Origin: Bacteroidales bacterium F22
GTDB lineage: Bacteria; Bacteroidota; Bacteroidia; Bacteroidales; Bacteroidaceae
Assembly (NCBI GenBank): GCA_029541985.1
Contig: CP095414.1
Coordinates: 62,001-126,000, forward strand
Direction: 5' to 3'
DNA length: 64,000 bases
Shown here: positions 28,301-36,870 of the stretch, piece by piece
Layout of the letters: every line of letters starts with the position of its first letter
Position numbering within the stretch: position 1 is the first letter of the stretch
Position numbers and translations under genes: made by a program
Notes under the pieces: model-generated
What the model was told of the DNA's origin: nothing
The model's input: only the letters and a program-made list of their open reading frames with translations
Database searches by the model: none

Positions 28301-28401
28301 ACCCAGAGGTCGGTGGAAATGGAATTTCTACTAGAGGTGTGGATAAAGGAAATTATCCAATCACACGTAAATTCTTGATGGGTGTACAGGTTAGTTTTTA
28401 A
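25312..28401 (+). CDS. SusC-like TonB-dependent outer-membrane transporter
   Basis: A 1029-residue receptor. It has a signal peptide ending ...VLHAQ, and a carboxypeptidase-regulatory-like N-terminal extension (RTISGTVTDYANKEPLIGVTV). A conserved ELTGAVSQV precedes the plug (GQANVQIRGLGS type sequence near residue 175). A 22-strand barrel follows, ending in Phe. It imports agaro-oligosaccharides across the outer membrane together with the SusD-like lid encoded 18 nt downstream. Substrate is inferred from neighbouring agarases and GH117. Confidence 0.95.
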   Translation: MNKSLFEVNAHRTFRWILTCMMLGLSSLVLHAQKRTISGTVTDYANKEPLIGVTVAVVGTTHGRITDLDGNYTIEANVGQVIDFSYLGYSSQKVKITASSSKINIRMKVSSVMLNEVVAIGYGVQKKKELTGAVSQVKSDVLLESPSSDVTKALTGKVAGLSVVESSGRPGDQANVQIRGLGSINGNSSPLYVVDGIPADGNPNIPAEEVESIDVLKDGAAAAVYGTRAANGVILIKTKRGKEGRLKVSFSSYYGIQNITSKTPLLDAKEHLYTHQQVQQMRNAGSQSILLNYDRQSIYRNNDFVEEIENNNASMQNYNLTLSGGSNGVTFNVNTNYFQQDGILILSGYERFSTRANVSFKQEKFSGFVSVGLNHSHKTQEPWGLYQYALYQVPTRPSLENTMGDTNIQVEGNDPEHVGFLARVMTNTDIRREDAHNVSGNLKYNFTSDLVYQINLGYNYWSMDRYYYQPKYTVYDRDGKVNLLSSRAEGILQQFNYKSTKMTMEHTLSYNHTFDKHKVGLLAGYTVETTTGTNWNGSKKGFLSNEIAQFDAASTMMSLGGVKNKNAIVGKLFRAQYTYDNKYMLSASGRYDGSSRMSANNRYAFFPGISAGWNISDENFMNSTDDWLSNLKLRLSYGEVGNENIGNYLYASYIMNNIDYVFGPETNDNLALGAIQRAYSNSDISWETNVSRNIGLDWNMWNGKLTGSIDLYMNDKKNMLLDVMLPPSSGTNQGYGNNTVMSNVGDMQNKGLELSLTYKGHVKFGMNYSITGTFTKNKNEVTKLGDATSIPLSDSKLGDWTGTGDDVLTYMRVGYPAGSFFLIETDGIIKTQAELEEVHKYMPSAKLGDLKQLDANGDHQINDEDRVYQGSGMPKFETSWTWNCNWKGFDFTTQLYLSYGNKVFDGGKKFAYGALSHKDLYNFWGTYNPTSSIPAPRAANLRTNTDYFLSDGSFLRVRNLSLGYTLPKSCIHSFAEWARVYVSAQNLYTFTSYDGFDPEVGGNGISTRGVDKGNYPITRKFLMGVQVSF

Positions 28402-28419
28402 TTTTCAATTCTATATGAC

Positions 28420-30216
28420 ATGAAAACAAAATACAATAAAATAAAAATCGTCTTGTATTCTCTCTCTTTATTGATGGGATTGAGTGGATTGACAAGCTGT
28501 GAACATGAATTGTTGTCGCAGACCAATCCTAATGCACTTACTGGTGCTGATTACTGGAAGACGAATGATGACTTCAATATGGCAACTAATAGTATGTATG
28601 GTGCTCTACAGCTCAATACAGTACGTGGTCGTGAATCTTGCTGGATGTGGCTTCGAGGGGACCTTGCTGGTACTGAATCATGGTATTACAGAGGATTTGC
28701 CAATTTTGAATTTTCTGGTGCAACCAGTCAGGTTGAAAATCGCTGGAGTGAATACTATGTCGGTGTATTTCGTGCAAACCAAATCTTGTATTATTTGGAA
28801 CAAGCCAATGACTTGACCGATGACGAAAAAATAAGTTATGAAGCTCAGGCACGCTGCATGCGTGGTCTAGAATATTTCTGGCTAGGTAGTGCTTTCAATC
28901 AAGCAGTCATCCATGAAACGTTGCCGAAATCTGTTGCGGAGATGAATAAAGAGTTGTCCCCAATAGATAGCGTATATCATTTTGCTTTGGAAGATCTTGA
29001 GTATGCTCAAGCCAATTTACCAAAGAGTTGGAATGGAGCAAACTTAGGTCGATTTACTTGGGGAGCTGCAACTGCCTTAATGGGTAAAGTATATCTCTAT
29101 AGTAAGCAATATGATGAGGCTGCTGTCTGCTTTAAGCAAATCATCGATAGCGGGTTGTATGATCTGACTGACAATTTCATGGACAACTTTACAGCAGCGC
29201 ATGAGTTCAACAAAGAATCTATCTTCGAAATTGTGTTCTCAGACAATTACAAAGCAGGAAACCATGGTGATGTACAAGACGAAGTAAATGGTTCAGAGGG
29301 GACATCCATTGCAGCAAATCTAGCTACTTTACAAGCAGGAGGATATAATTCAACTCTGCCAACTTACTGGTATATCGATTTGTTGCAACATGCGGATGTT
29401 ATGGATACAACTTCGGCTATTAATGATGGTTTTTCTCATTCTCAAAGAAGCTATGCAACCATCGTTTGCAGAGAATCGGATGGTGATTATTACCAATCTC
29501 CTTTGGTTACCGAAACGCTAGCTGACGGTACTGTATTGAAAACGAATACACCATTTACTAATGGTCAAGCAGGTTATGTACGTAAATGGCTCGAATGGCA
29601 AACGAAATCAGGGGAAGATCCTTCTACTGGAGCACGAACAGGTGTCAACTGGAGAGAGATCCGATATGCTGATGTACTTTTGATGTATGCTGAATGCTTA
29701 CTTCAACAAGATAAGGTGTCAGATGCTATCACCTATATCGATATGGTAAGGAGACGTGCAGGAGTAATCACGCTCGCAGAGTATATGGTCAATCATAACG
29801 GTCAAATACCTCAATTGGATACCTCACTATTTTTCAATCAGTTGGAGGATTATCCATATGTGGATGCAACCAAGGAAAATGTCATGCACCATCTCCAGAT
29901 GGTGGAAAGACCTATAGAACTTGGTTATGAGGGGAAACGCTGGAATGATTTAGTTCGATGGGGGCTTGTAGACCAAGTGTTTACAGCACGCAGAGCAGAC
30001 GAAGAAAAACTATGTAAGATACTTACTGGCAGTGAAACTGGAGTTACTCCTTTGCCTGATTATGGAGAAAGTTATGCGCCGTTTTATTTAGGAAAAATCC
30101 GGACAGACTTTTTGGTCAAAACAACTAACTATTCGTCAGATTATAACTATTTGCCTGTTCCATCTATCGAATTGCAATTAAATAAAATATTGTATCACCC
30201 TGAAGAAAATAAATAA
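28420..30216 (+). CDS. SusD-like surface glycan-binding lipoprotein
   Basis: A 598-residue lipoprotein (SGLTSC lipobox, Cys27). It has TPR-like helices (YEAQARCMRGLEYFWLGSAF, ATALMGKVYLYSKQYDEA). The SusD family end signature is RPIELGYEGKRWNDLVRWG, near residues 494-512. It forms the lid of the SusCD importer. The distance to the next gene is 2 nt, so it is in the same transcript. Confidence 0.95.
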   Translation: MKTKYNKIKIVLYSLSLLMGLSGLTSCEHELLSQTNPNALTGADYWKTNDDFNMATNSMYGALQLNTVRGRESCWMWLRGDLAGTESWYYRGFANFEFSGATSQVENRWSEYYVGVFRANQILYYLEQANDLTDDEKISYEAQARCMRGLEYFWLGSAFNQAVIHETLPKSVAEMNKELSPIDSVYHFALEDLEYAQANLPKSWNGANLGRFTWGAATALMGKVYLYSKQYDEAAVCFKQIIDSGLYDLTDNFMDNFTAAHEFNKESIFEIVFSDNYKAGNHGDVQDEVNGSEGTSIAANLATLQAGGYNSTLPTYWYIDLLQHADVMDTTSAINDGFSHSQRSYATIVCRESDGDYYQSPLVTETLADGTVLKTNTPFTNGQAGYVRKWLEWQTKSGEDPSTGARTGVNWREIRYADVLLMYAECLLQQDKVSDAITYIDMVRRRAGVITLAEYMVNHNGQIPQLDTSLFFNQLEDYPYVDATKENVMHHLQMVERPIELGYEGKRWNDLVRWGLVDQVFTARRADEEKLCKILTGSETGVTPLPDYGESYAPFYLGKIRTDFLVKTTNYSSDYNYLPVPSIELQLNKILYHPEENK

Positions 30217-30218
30217 CT

Positions 30219-31766
30219 ATGAAACGAATATATATTAATATCATCACCTTGTCGCTTTGTTTGTTTGGGTTGATACTGACAGCTTGTTCAAATGATGATG
30301 ACCAATATGCTGATGTGAGCAATAGTTACATCACAACTTCCTTTGGAACCAATCCTGTGGTTTTGCCTAAAGGAATGGATATGGCTTTTATCGACCTTTC
30401 GAGAGGTGTCACTGCTAGAACTTGGCATTTCCCAGCTGGAACCGTTCTCAAATCATCTCAAGATACCATTAGTTCAGCTTCAGAAGATGTGGTAACTGTC
30501 CATTTTACTACTCCGGGACAGTACGATGTAATTATCGACCAAACGTATGTAGATAAGGTATGGGTCGATCTAGTACAACAAGAAAGTAATCAGCATATCG
30601 ATACCATTCCTGTGACTGTACTGGATAGTATACAGGCCAATTTCACACTCTATGAAGTAAATGCTCAAAAGCAATTAGCTATCGTGGACGATGCACTCAA
30701 CGAAGTGGTTGCTGGACATACGGTGACTTTGACATCTACCGCTACTGGTGCTCCTTCAAATAATGATTGGATAATCACTCGTGAAGATGGGAAGACTTAT
30801 GATTTGTCTGGTCAAGAAGCTTCGTTCAAATTCTCAGTTCCTGGAACATATAGTATTACTTATTCTTGTTCGAGTGCTTTCGGTAAATCCGAAAAGACAG
30901 TGAATGATATCATCAAGGTAGTTGCTTCTACGGAGCCAGTCACGTTGGATAATATGTCCCGTAGTGGGTCTGATGAGATTACCCTTACCTATAGCCGAGC
31001 ATTAGGTGATGGTACTGATTGTCCTGTGGATGCATTTAATCTAAATGTTACTAATAACGGCATTGAACAAACTATCACCATTAAAAATTTCACCATCGAT
31101 GAGAATTTGATTGTCCTCAAATTAACTGGGGATATCTATAACTCTGATGATATCTTAATCAGTTATGATGCATCTATCGGTGATTTAATGACAGCTGATG
31201 GCATGCAATTGGATAGTTTTACTGATCAACCGATGACTGATTTTGAAAATGTGAACTTATTAGCTTCGTCAGATTATGATTACGACTTTGAAAAGAATCC
31301 AGTATCTGACTGGGTTTCTGCTGGTTGGGGTGGTACCTGGGAAAAATATTCACTCGCCATTAGTGAAAGTATATTTCACAGTGGAATGCACAGTTTGAAG
31401 ATCTCTCAACAAGCTGGTGGTGGAGCTTGTTTTAAACTTGCTAAGAGCGGAATTCCTGTTACTTTCGAAACAACGAAAGGGATGACTTATCAACTGAGCC
31501 TCTGGATATATGCTGAGGATTTAGGTGATAATGTGGATGGTCAACCGAATGTAGCTTTTTATTGGCAAAAAAATACTGCTTGGGATACTCCTCAATTATC
31601 TACCGATGCTGAGAACATCGGTAAATGGGTATATCTCACTGCTGAAGTCACTGGAAGTAATGATGTGAATACTTTCCTCATTCGTGCAAATAATCAAGCA
31701 AATGCACATTCTTCTGTTATTTATTTGGACGATCTCAGTCTAATACAAATCGAAAAAAGACAATAA
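30219..31766 (+). CDS. Surface glycan-binding protein with PKD-like and C-terminal CBM-like domains
   Basis: A 515-residue lipoprotein (LILTAC, Cys23). Ig/PKD-like repeats occupy residues about 30-240 (VTVHFTTPGQYDVII; FKFSVPGTYSITYSC), then an Ig-like spacer. A C-terminal jelly-roll of about 160 residues begins DFEKNPVSDWVSAGWGG and ends VIYLDDLSLIQIE, the pattern of CBM4/9/11-type carbohydrate-binding modules. It occupies the SusE/SusF position. It probably captures agar chains at the cell surface. A terminator follows, so expression may fall after this gene. Confidence 0.82.
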   Translation: MKRIYINIITLSLCLFGLILTACSNDDDQYADVSNSYITTSFGTNPVVLPKGMDMAFIDLSRGVTARTWHFPAGTVLKSSQDTISSASEDVVTVHFTTPGQYDVIIDQTYVDKVWVDLVQQESNQHIDTIPVTVLDSIQANFTLYEVNAQKQLAIVDDALNEVVAGHTVTLTSTATGAPSNNDWIITREDGKTYDLSGQEASFKFSVPGTYSITYSCSSAFGKSEKTVNDIIKVVASTEPVTLDNMSRSGSDEITLTYSRALGDGTDCPVDAFNLNVTNNGIEQTITIKNFTIDENLIVLKLTGDIYNSDDILISYDASIGDLMTADGMQLDSFTDQPMTDFENVNLLASSDYDYDFEKNPVSDWVSAGWGGTWEKYSLAISESIFHSGMHSLKISQQAGGGACFKLAKSGIPVTFETTKGMTYQLSLWIYAEDLGDNVDGQPNVAFYWQKNTAWDTPQLSTDAENIGKWVYLTAEVTGSNDVNTFLIRANNQANAHSSVIYLDDLSLIQIEKRQ

Positions 31767-31776
31767 ATCAATTATT

Positions 31777-31819
31777 AAAGGAGAAGGGGATGACTAGCTA
31801 TCTATTCCCTTCCCTTTTT
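31777..31819 (+). terminator. Terminator or attenuator after the SusCD-binding-protein block
   Basis: A 13-bp stem with a single bulged A (AAAGG-A-GAAGGGGA with TTCCCTTCCTTT-type partner, including G-T pairs), a 14-nt loop, and T-rich 3' arm. It lies 10 nt after the stop of the binding protein and ends 20 nt before the GH117 ATG. Confidence 0.6.
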
Positions 31820-31838
31820 CAAATCTATTAAACGAAAA

Positions 31839-33062
31839 ATGAGAAAACTTTGGCTAATCTGTGTAGGACTCTTGTTCTTGGGTTCTTGCACGTCACAATC
31901 AAGTAAGCAATCAAATGATGATTCGGTCAATTATGACCAAGTAAAGGCCGATTCACTTGGCATCCCACGGGGAAATAAGCTAAGTACTGCCATGAAACGA
32001 GCTATGAAATGGCCACAACATGATAGTTCGTGGTTTTTTGAATACAAGACAATGGCTCTAAAAGGCGATTTAGCTTACGAAAAAGGGGTTGTCAGAAGAG
32101 ACCCTAGTAGTGTGTATAAAATTGATGGACAGTACTATGTATGGTATTCCAAAAGTGTGGGACCTACACAAGGTTTTGCAGGCGATATCGAGAATGATAA
32201 AGTATTTCCTTGGGATCGCTGTGATATCTGGTATGCGACTTCTACAGATGGTATCACTTGGAAAGAACAGGGAATGGCTGTCCCACGTGGACCTAAAGGA
32301 AATTATGATGACCGCTCAGTATTTACTGTAGAAATCATGCATTGGAAGGATAAATACTATCTCTGCTATCAAACGATGGGAGCATTATACACAGTACGTT
32401 CTAAAGATGCTATTGGTATGGCTTGGTCAACTTCTCCAGATGGTCCATGGACCAAAACGACAAAACCGGTATTGAAACCTGCGGACAATGGTGTGTGGAA
32501 GGGGACGGAAGATAATCGCTTCTTGGTAGAGAAGAAGGGTGATTTCGATAGTCAAAAAGTACACGACCCATGTATTATTCCTTATAAGGGAAAATTCTAT
32601 ATGTATTACAAAGGTGAACGTATGGGGGAAGAAATTACTTGGGGTGGCCGAGAAATCAAACAAGGTGTAGCCATTGCAGATAATCCTCTTGGTCCTTATG
32701 TGAAATCTGAATACAATCCAATAAGCAATAGTGGACACGAGATTTGTGTATGGCCATATCGTGGTGGTATTGCTTCTTTGGTAACAACAGATGGTCCCGA
32801 AAAGAACACGGTACAATGGGCTCCAGATGGTATCAATTTTGAAATCGAGGCTTCTATTCCAGGGGCACCACATGCTATCGGTTTGGTTAGAAGTTCTGAT
32901 ACAAATGAATATCCATTAGCTGCTCTGAAATGGGGATTGACACATACTTACAATAGCTACGATTACCAAAGTATCATTCGATTCGAAGCGTATCATCCAA
33001 CCCATCATGCAGCTAAAGGAGAAGTAGGGAGCAAGGGGTGGAAAGGTAATAAAGAAAAATAG
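31839..33062 (+). CDS. GH117 exo-alpha-1,3-(3,6-anhydro)-L-galactosidase
   Basis: A 407-residue lipoprotein (LFLGSC, Cys17). It removes 3,6-anhydro-L-galactose from the non-reducing end of neoagaro-oligosaccharides. The SxAxxR dimer motif is present (STAMKR). Asp88 (RRDPSS), Asp243 (VHDPC) and His300-Glu301 (GHEICV) have the same spacing as the active-site Asp90, Asp245, His302 and Glu303 recalled for the Bacteroides plebeius enzyme. This gene is the clearest evidence that the locus is for agar. A terminator follows (33117-33146), so it ends a transcription unit. Confidence 0.94.
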   Translation: MRKLWLICVGLLFLGSCTSQSSKQSNDDSVNYDQVKADSLGIPRGNKLSTAMKRAMKWPQHDSSWFFEYKTMALKGDLAYEKGVVRRDPSSVYKIDGQYYVWYSKSVGPTQGFAGDIENDKVFPWDRCDIWYATSTDGITWKEQGMAVPRGPKGNYDDRSVFTVEIMHWKDKYYLCYQTMGALYTVRSKDAIGMAWSTSPDGPWTKTTKPVLKPADNGVWKGTEDNRFLVEKKGDFDSQKVHDPCIIPYKGKFYMYYKGERMGEEITWGGREIKQGVAIADNPLGPYVKSEYNPISNSGHEICVWPYRGGIASLVTTDGPEKNTVQWAPDGINFEIEASIPGAPHAIGLVRSSDTNEYPLAALKWGLTHTYNSYDYQSIIRFEAYHPTHHAAKGEVGSKGWKGNKEK

Positions 33063-33116
33063 ATGATATCTGACTCGGAAGCACATATAAATAATCGATT
33101 TACATGGTCATAAGGG

Positions 33117-33146
33117 AACAGTGCTTGTTTACCGCACTGTTTTTTA
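33117..33146 (+). terminator. Terminator after GH117
   Basis: A perfect 8-bp stem (33117-33124 with 33134-33141), 9-nt loop, then a run of six T. It lies 55 nt after the GH117 stop. Confidence 0.88.
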
Positions 33147-33159
33147 TCAAATACCCCCC

Positions 33160-33188
33160 TTTGATTTTGCCTCTATCCGTTACATTTG
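33160..33188 (+). promoter_or_regulatory. Promoter for the GH2 and sugar-catabolism genes
   Basis: TTTG (33160-33163), a 17-nt spacer, and TACATTTG (33181-33188), an exact TAnnTTTG. It starts 13 nt after the GH117 terminator and lies 38 nt before the GH2 ATG. Confidence 0.6.
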
Positions 33189-33226
33189 CTTCTGTTATCA
33201 CAAACTAATTCTATAAAATTCGATTT

Positions 33227-35764
33227 ATGAGATTAAAGAAATTCTTGTTGTTTTGTTTGACGTGTCTGTTTTGTTTGGGCCTATATGCTAACATCAATAG
33301 ACAAGAAATCAATTTCAATAATGATTGGCGATTTACATTGACCGATTCGATATCGTATTCATTACCCTATCGAGATTTTACGCATTGGAGGCCGGTTAAC
33401 TTGCCTCATGACTGGAGTGTCGAACTTCCATTTGATTCTATCCATGGAGACGGTGCTACTGGATACCTCTTAGGAGGGATTGGATGGTATGCCAAAGAAT
33501 TTAAAACTCCAATCAATAAATATCAGCAAGAATGCTATATCCTCTTTGATGGTGTATATAACAATGCTACTTTCTATCTAAATGGGAGATGCCTTGCATT
33601 TCATCCTTATGGCTATTCTCCTATTTATTATCAATTAGACGACTATTTGAAACCGCAAGGTCAAGTAAACCAATTGGTCATCCGTGTAGACCATAGCCGT
33701 TATGTTGATAGTAGATGGTATACGGGATCTGGAATCTATCGAGATGTGAAAATGGTTTTAACAGACAAAATGCATATACCCATTTGGGGAACATTTGTCA
33801 CAACTCCTGAAGTGACGAAACAGCATGCTCGTGTACAGATGACTGTTTCTTTGGATAATGATTATGGGCAAATTCAACGTGGGACACTACGTACTACTTA
33901 TTATGATATGAATCATCAGCAAGTAGCTCAAGTAGATTCTTCTTTCCTGATTCAACCAAAATCGAAAATGATTTTGAATCAGAAAGTCGACCTTTTCAAT
34001 CCGAATCTATGGAATGTCGATGCACCTTATCTATATGAAGCTGTTACGGAAATCATAGAAGACGGAAAGGTTATCGATACGAAGAGTACAGCTTTTGGTA
34101 TTCGTACCATTCGATTCGATGCTCACAAAGGGTTCTTTCTCAATGGAAAGAATATGAAAATCAAAGGGGTCTGTTTGCATCACGATGCTGGTATTATAGG
34201 GGCATCGTTTATCAAGGATGTTTGGGAGATGAGATTGCGTAAACTCAAAGACTGCGGGGTCAATGCAATACGTACATCGCATAATCCGCCCGCAGATGAA
34301 TTTTTGACGCTGTGCGATCAACTTGGATTTCTTGTTCAATTAGAATTCTTTGATGAATGGGACTATCCAAAAGATAAGCGATTGAATACCAATCAAAGTC
34401 ACAATGATGTGGCAAGTCAAGGGTATGATGTCTATTTCCAAAAGTGGGCTCAGCGTGACCTTGAAAATACGATGCTTAGTGCACGGAATCATCCATGCAT
34501 CTTTCAATGGAGTATCGGAAATGAAATAGAATGGACTTATCCAGGTAATAAAGAGGCAACTGGTTTCTTTGGTGCTGATGCAACCGGGAATTATTTTTGG
34601 ACACAACCTCCCTATACCCCTGCAGAGATACGCGAAAAGTGGCAATCACTTCCTAAGACTACTTATGATATCGGTCGAACTGCTCATCGGTTGTCCTCAT
34701 GGGTGAAGGCATTGGATACCACACGCCCTGTGGTTGCCAATTGCATTCTTCCGTCAGTTAGTTTCGAGACAGGATATATAGATGCTTTGGATGTGGCTGG
34801 ATTTAGTTACCGACGTGTAATGTATGATTACGCACACAAACACTATCCCAATAAACCAGTCATGGGTACAGAAAATGTTGCTCAATATCACGAATGGAAA
34901 GCTGTCATGGACCGAGATTTTGTACCTGGAATGTTCATTTGGACAGGTTTTGATTATATGGGAGAACGAGGAGGTCCGTACAATCACTGGCCTGCAAAAT
35001 CTACTGCTAGCGGTTTGATTGATTTAGCAGGATTCAAAAAGCCTTCTTTCTATATGATGAAATCACTATGGGGATCGACTCCGATGATTGCGATTTACTC
35101 TCAAACAGCTGATAAGTCGGTCTATAAAAAGGTCAATGATCATTTTGTTGATATAGACAAACGTAAACCATGGAATCATCGATTGTGGGTATGGAATGAT
35201 CTTAATCAAGGGTGGAACTACCGCAAGGGGGCTAAAGTCATCGTAGAAATCTATTCAAATTGTGAAGAAATCACACTCTATCAGAATGGCAAATCATTGG
35301 GGTCAAAGAAATTGTCTGACTTCGTAGACCATATTTATAAGTGGGAGGTTGATTATCAACCTGGGCAGTTAATAGCTAAAGGAAAACATCATGGAGAAAT
35401 CGTTCAATCGAAGGTCGTAACAGCTGGAAAACCAGCTAAGATAAGACTCACAAGCAATCGCGTAACTGCATCTGCAAATGGAACGGATGTTATCGCTGTA
35501 AGAGCTCAACTGCTCGATAAAAATGACCAAGCAATATACGATACAAATCGTCGAATAACTTTCCATTGCAAAGGGAAATACCGATTACTTGGCGTCGACA
35601 ATGGTAGCGTCACTAGTGTGGAGTCCTTTCAGAACAACTCTACTATGACAAATGAAGGCCACTGTCTGTTTATGGTTCAAACGACCAAATTACCATCAGA
35701 ATTGAATATATCAGCATCTTCAGATGGTTTGGAGATGACTGATTTGACAATCAATATTAAATAA
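33227..35764 (+). CDS. GH2 beta-galactosidase acting on agaro-oligosaccharides
   Basis: An 845-residue periplasmic enzyme with a signal peptide (cleavage near residue 22). It has a jelly-roll sugar-binding domain, Ig-like sandwich and TIM barrel (GVCLHHDAGIIGASF, RTSHNPPADE). The acid/base is Glu433 in SIGNEIEW, the nucleophile Glu549 in MGTENVAQ, and C-terminal Ig domains follow. GH2 enzymes in agar loci take galactose from the non-reducing end, alternating with GH117. The substrate is inferred from context; the family and catalytic pair are seen. It opens a new transcript after the 33117 terminator. Confidence 0.93.
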   Translation: MRLKKFLLFCLTCLFCLGLYANINRQEINFNNDWRFTLTDSISYSLPYRDFTHWRPVNLPHDWSVELPFDSIHGDGATGYLLGGIGWYAKEFKTPINKYQQECYILFDGVYNNATFYLNGRCLAFHPYGYSPIYYQLDDYLKPQGQVNQLVIRVDHSRYVDSRWYTGSGIYRDVKMVLTDKMHIPIWGTFVTTPEVTKQHARVQMTVSLDNDYGQIQRGTLRTTYYDMNHQQVAQVDSSFLIQPKSKMILNQKVDLFNPNLWNVDAPYLYEAVTEIIEDGKVIDTKSTAFGIRTIRFDAHKGFFLNGKNMKIKGVCLHHDAGIIGASFIKDVWEMRLRKLKDCGVNAIRTSHNPPADEFLTLCDQLGFLVQLEFFDEWDYPKDKRLNTNQSHNDVASQGYDVYFQKWAQRDLENTMLSARNHPCIFQWSIGNEIEWTYPGNKEATGFFGADATGNYFWTQPPYTPAEIREKWQSLPKTTYDIGRTAHRLSSWVKALDTTRPVVANCILPSVSFETGYIDALDVAGFSYRRVMYDYAHKHYPNKPVMGTENVAQYHEWKAVMDRDFVPGMFIWTGFDYMGERGGPYNHWPAKSTASGLIDLAGFKKPSFYMMKSLWGSTPMIAIYSQTADKSVYKKVNDHFVDIDKRKPWNHRLWVWNDLNQGWNYRKGAKVIVEIYSNCEEITLYQNGKSLGSKKLSDFVDHIYKWEVDYQPGQLIAKGKHHGEIVQSKVVTAGKPAKIRLTSNRVTASANGTDVIAVRAQLLDKNDQAIYDTNRRITFHCKGKYRLLGVDNGSVTSVESFQNNSTMTNEGHCLFMVQTTKLPSELNISASSDGLEMTDLTINIK

Positions 35765-35819
35765 TCAAGTTCTAGCCCGTCCTATTTGAACGGACTGTAT
35801 ATATTAAACTATTTTTATT

Positions 35820-36836
35820 ATGAAAGCTAGTTATTATGAAGGCAACAAAACCTTCACTGTAAAAGAAAAAGAGATGACTCTGCCTGCAGAAGGAGAAGTG
35901 AGAATCAGAGTTGCGTACTGTGGTATTTGTGGTAGTGATGTCCATATCTATCATGGTAACATGGATGCCCGTGTATCTATTCCCCAAACAATTGGTCACG
36001 AAATGTCTGGAACCATAGATGCTATAGGTGAAGGAGTAAAGGGATTTGAAGTGGGTGACAAAGTCGTGGTACGTCCACTTGATGCACGTCTGGAAGATGC
36101 TTCGGATAAAGGCTTCAGTCACATAGCTAAGAAACTCAAGTTTGTCGGGATAGATAGTGAAGGGGCTATGCAACAATATTGGAATATCATGGCATCCATT
36201 GTACATAGATTACCTGACGATGTCGATATGAAATTGGCAGCACTTACTGAACCTGTGGCTGTCGCTTGTCATGACGTACGCCGTAGTGGTTTGGTTGAAG
36301 GTGAAGTGGCTGTTGTTCTTGGAGGAGGACCTATTGGTACTCTAGTAGCTATGGTTGCTCGTCTTACTGGAGCAAAAGTGATTGTATCTGAATTGAATCC
36401 CAAACGGATCAAAATGTTGAGAGGATTGGGATTTGATGTTGTGAATCCGGCAGAGCAAGATCTTTTGAAACATGTGTCTGAGCTCAGTAATGGGGCACTA
36501 GCTGATGTAATCTTTGAAGTGGCTGGAGTACAAGCTTCTGTCAATACGATGACTGAAATTGCTGGTATCCGTGGACGAATAGTGGGTGTCGCTATACATG
36601 CAGTAAAACGAGAAGTAGACCTTAAAATGTGTTTCTGGAGAGAACTGAGTTTCATCGGAGCTCGCGTATATGAGCCACAAGATTATGAGCATGCTATCCG
36701 ATTGGTTGGTGAAAAAATATTGCCTTTGGAAACTATGGTGACGGCTGTATATCCATTGTCTGAAATTCAGAAAGCATTTGACCAAATAGCGCAAAATCCA
36801 AGTGGTATGAAGGTATTGATCAATTGCCAAGGCTAA
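35820..36836 (+). CDS. Zinc-type medium-chain dehydrogenase (sugar acid/alcohol)
   Basis: A 338-residue MDR enzyme. The catalytic zinc site is present: CGICGSDVH with Cys38 and GHE near residue 61. The Rossmann fold is LGGGPIGTLVAM. The four-Cys structural zinc lobe normally around residues 90-110 is missing; that stretch reads RPLDARLEDASDKGF. With the SDR downstream it probably interconverts C5 epimers of 2-keto-3-deoxy-galactonate/gluconate through a 2,5-diketo intermediate. The step order is inferred. It lies between GH2 and the SDR in one strand-wise run. Confidence 0.85.
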   Translation: MKASYYEGNKTFTVKEKEMTLPAEGEVRIRVAYCGICGSDVHIYHGNMDARVSIPQTIGHEMSGTIDAIGEGVKGFEVGDKVVVRPLDARLEDASDKGFSHIAKKLKFVGIDSEGAMQQYWNIMASIVHRLPDDVDMKLAALTEPVAVACHDVRRSGLVEGEVAVVLGGGPIGTLVAMVARLTGAKVIVSELNPKRIKMLRGLGFDVVNPAEQDLLKHVSELSNGALADVIFEVAGVQASVNTMTEIAGIRGRIVGVAIHAVKREVDLKMCFWRELSFIGARVYEPQDYEHAIRLVGEKILPLETMVTAVYPLSEIQKAFDQIAQNPSGMKVLINCQG

Positions 36837-36870
36837 TAAATAAATAATAGAACATAAAAAAATAGATAAC

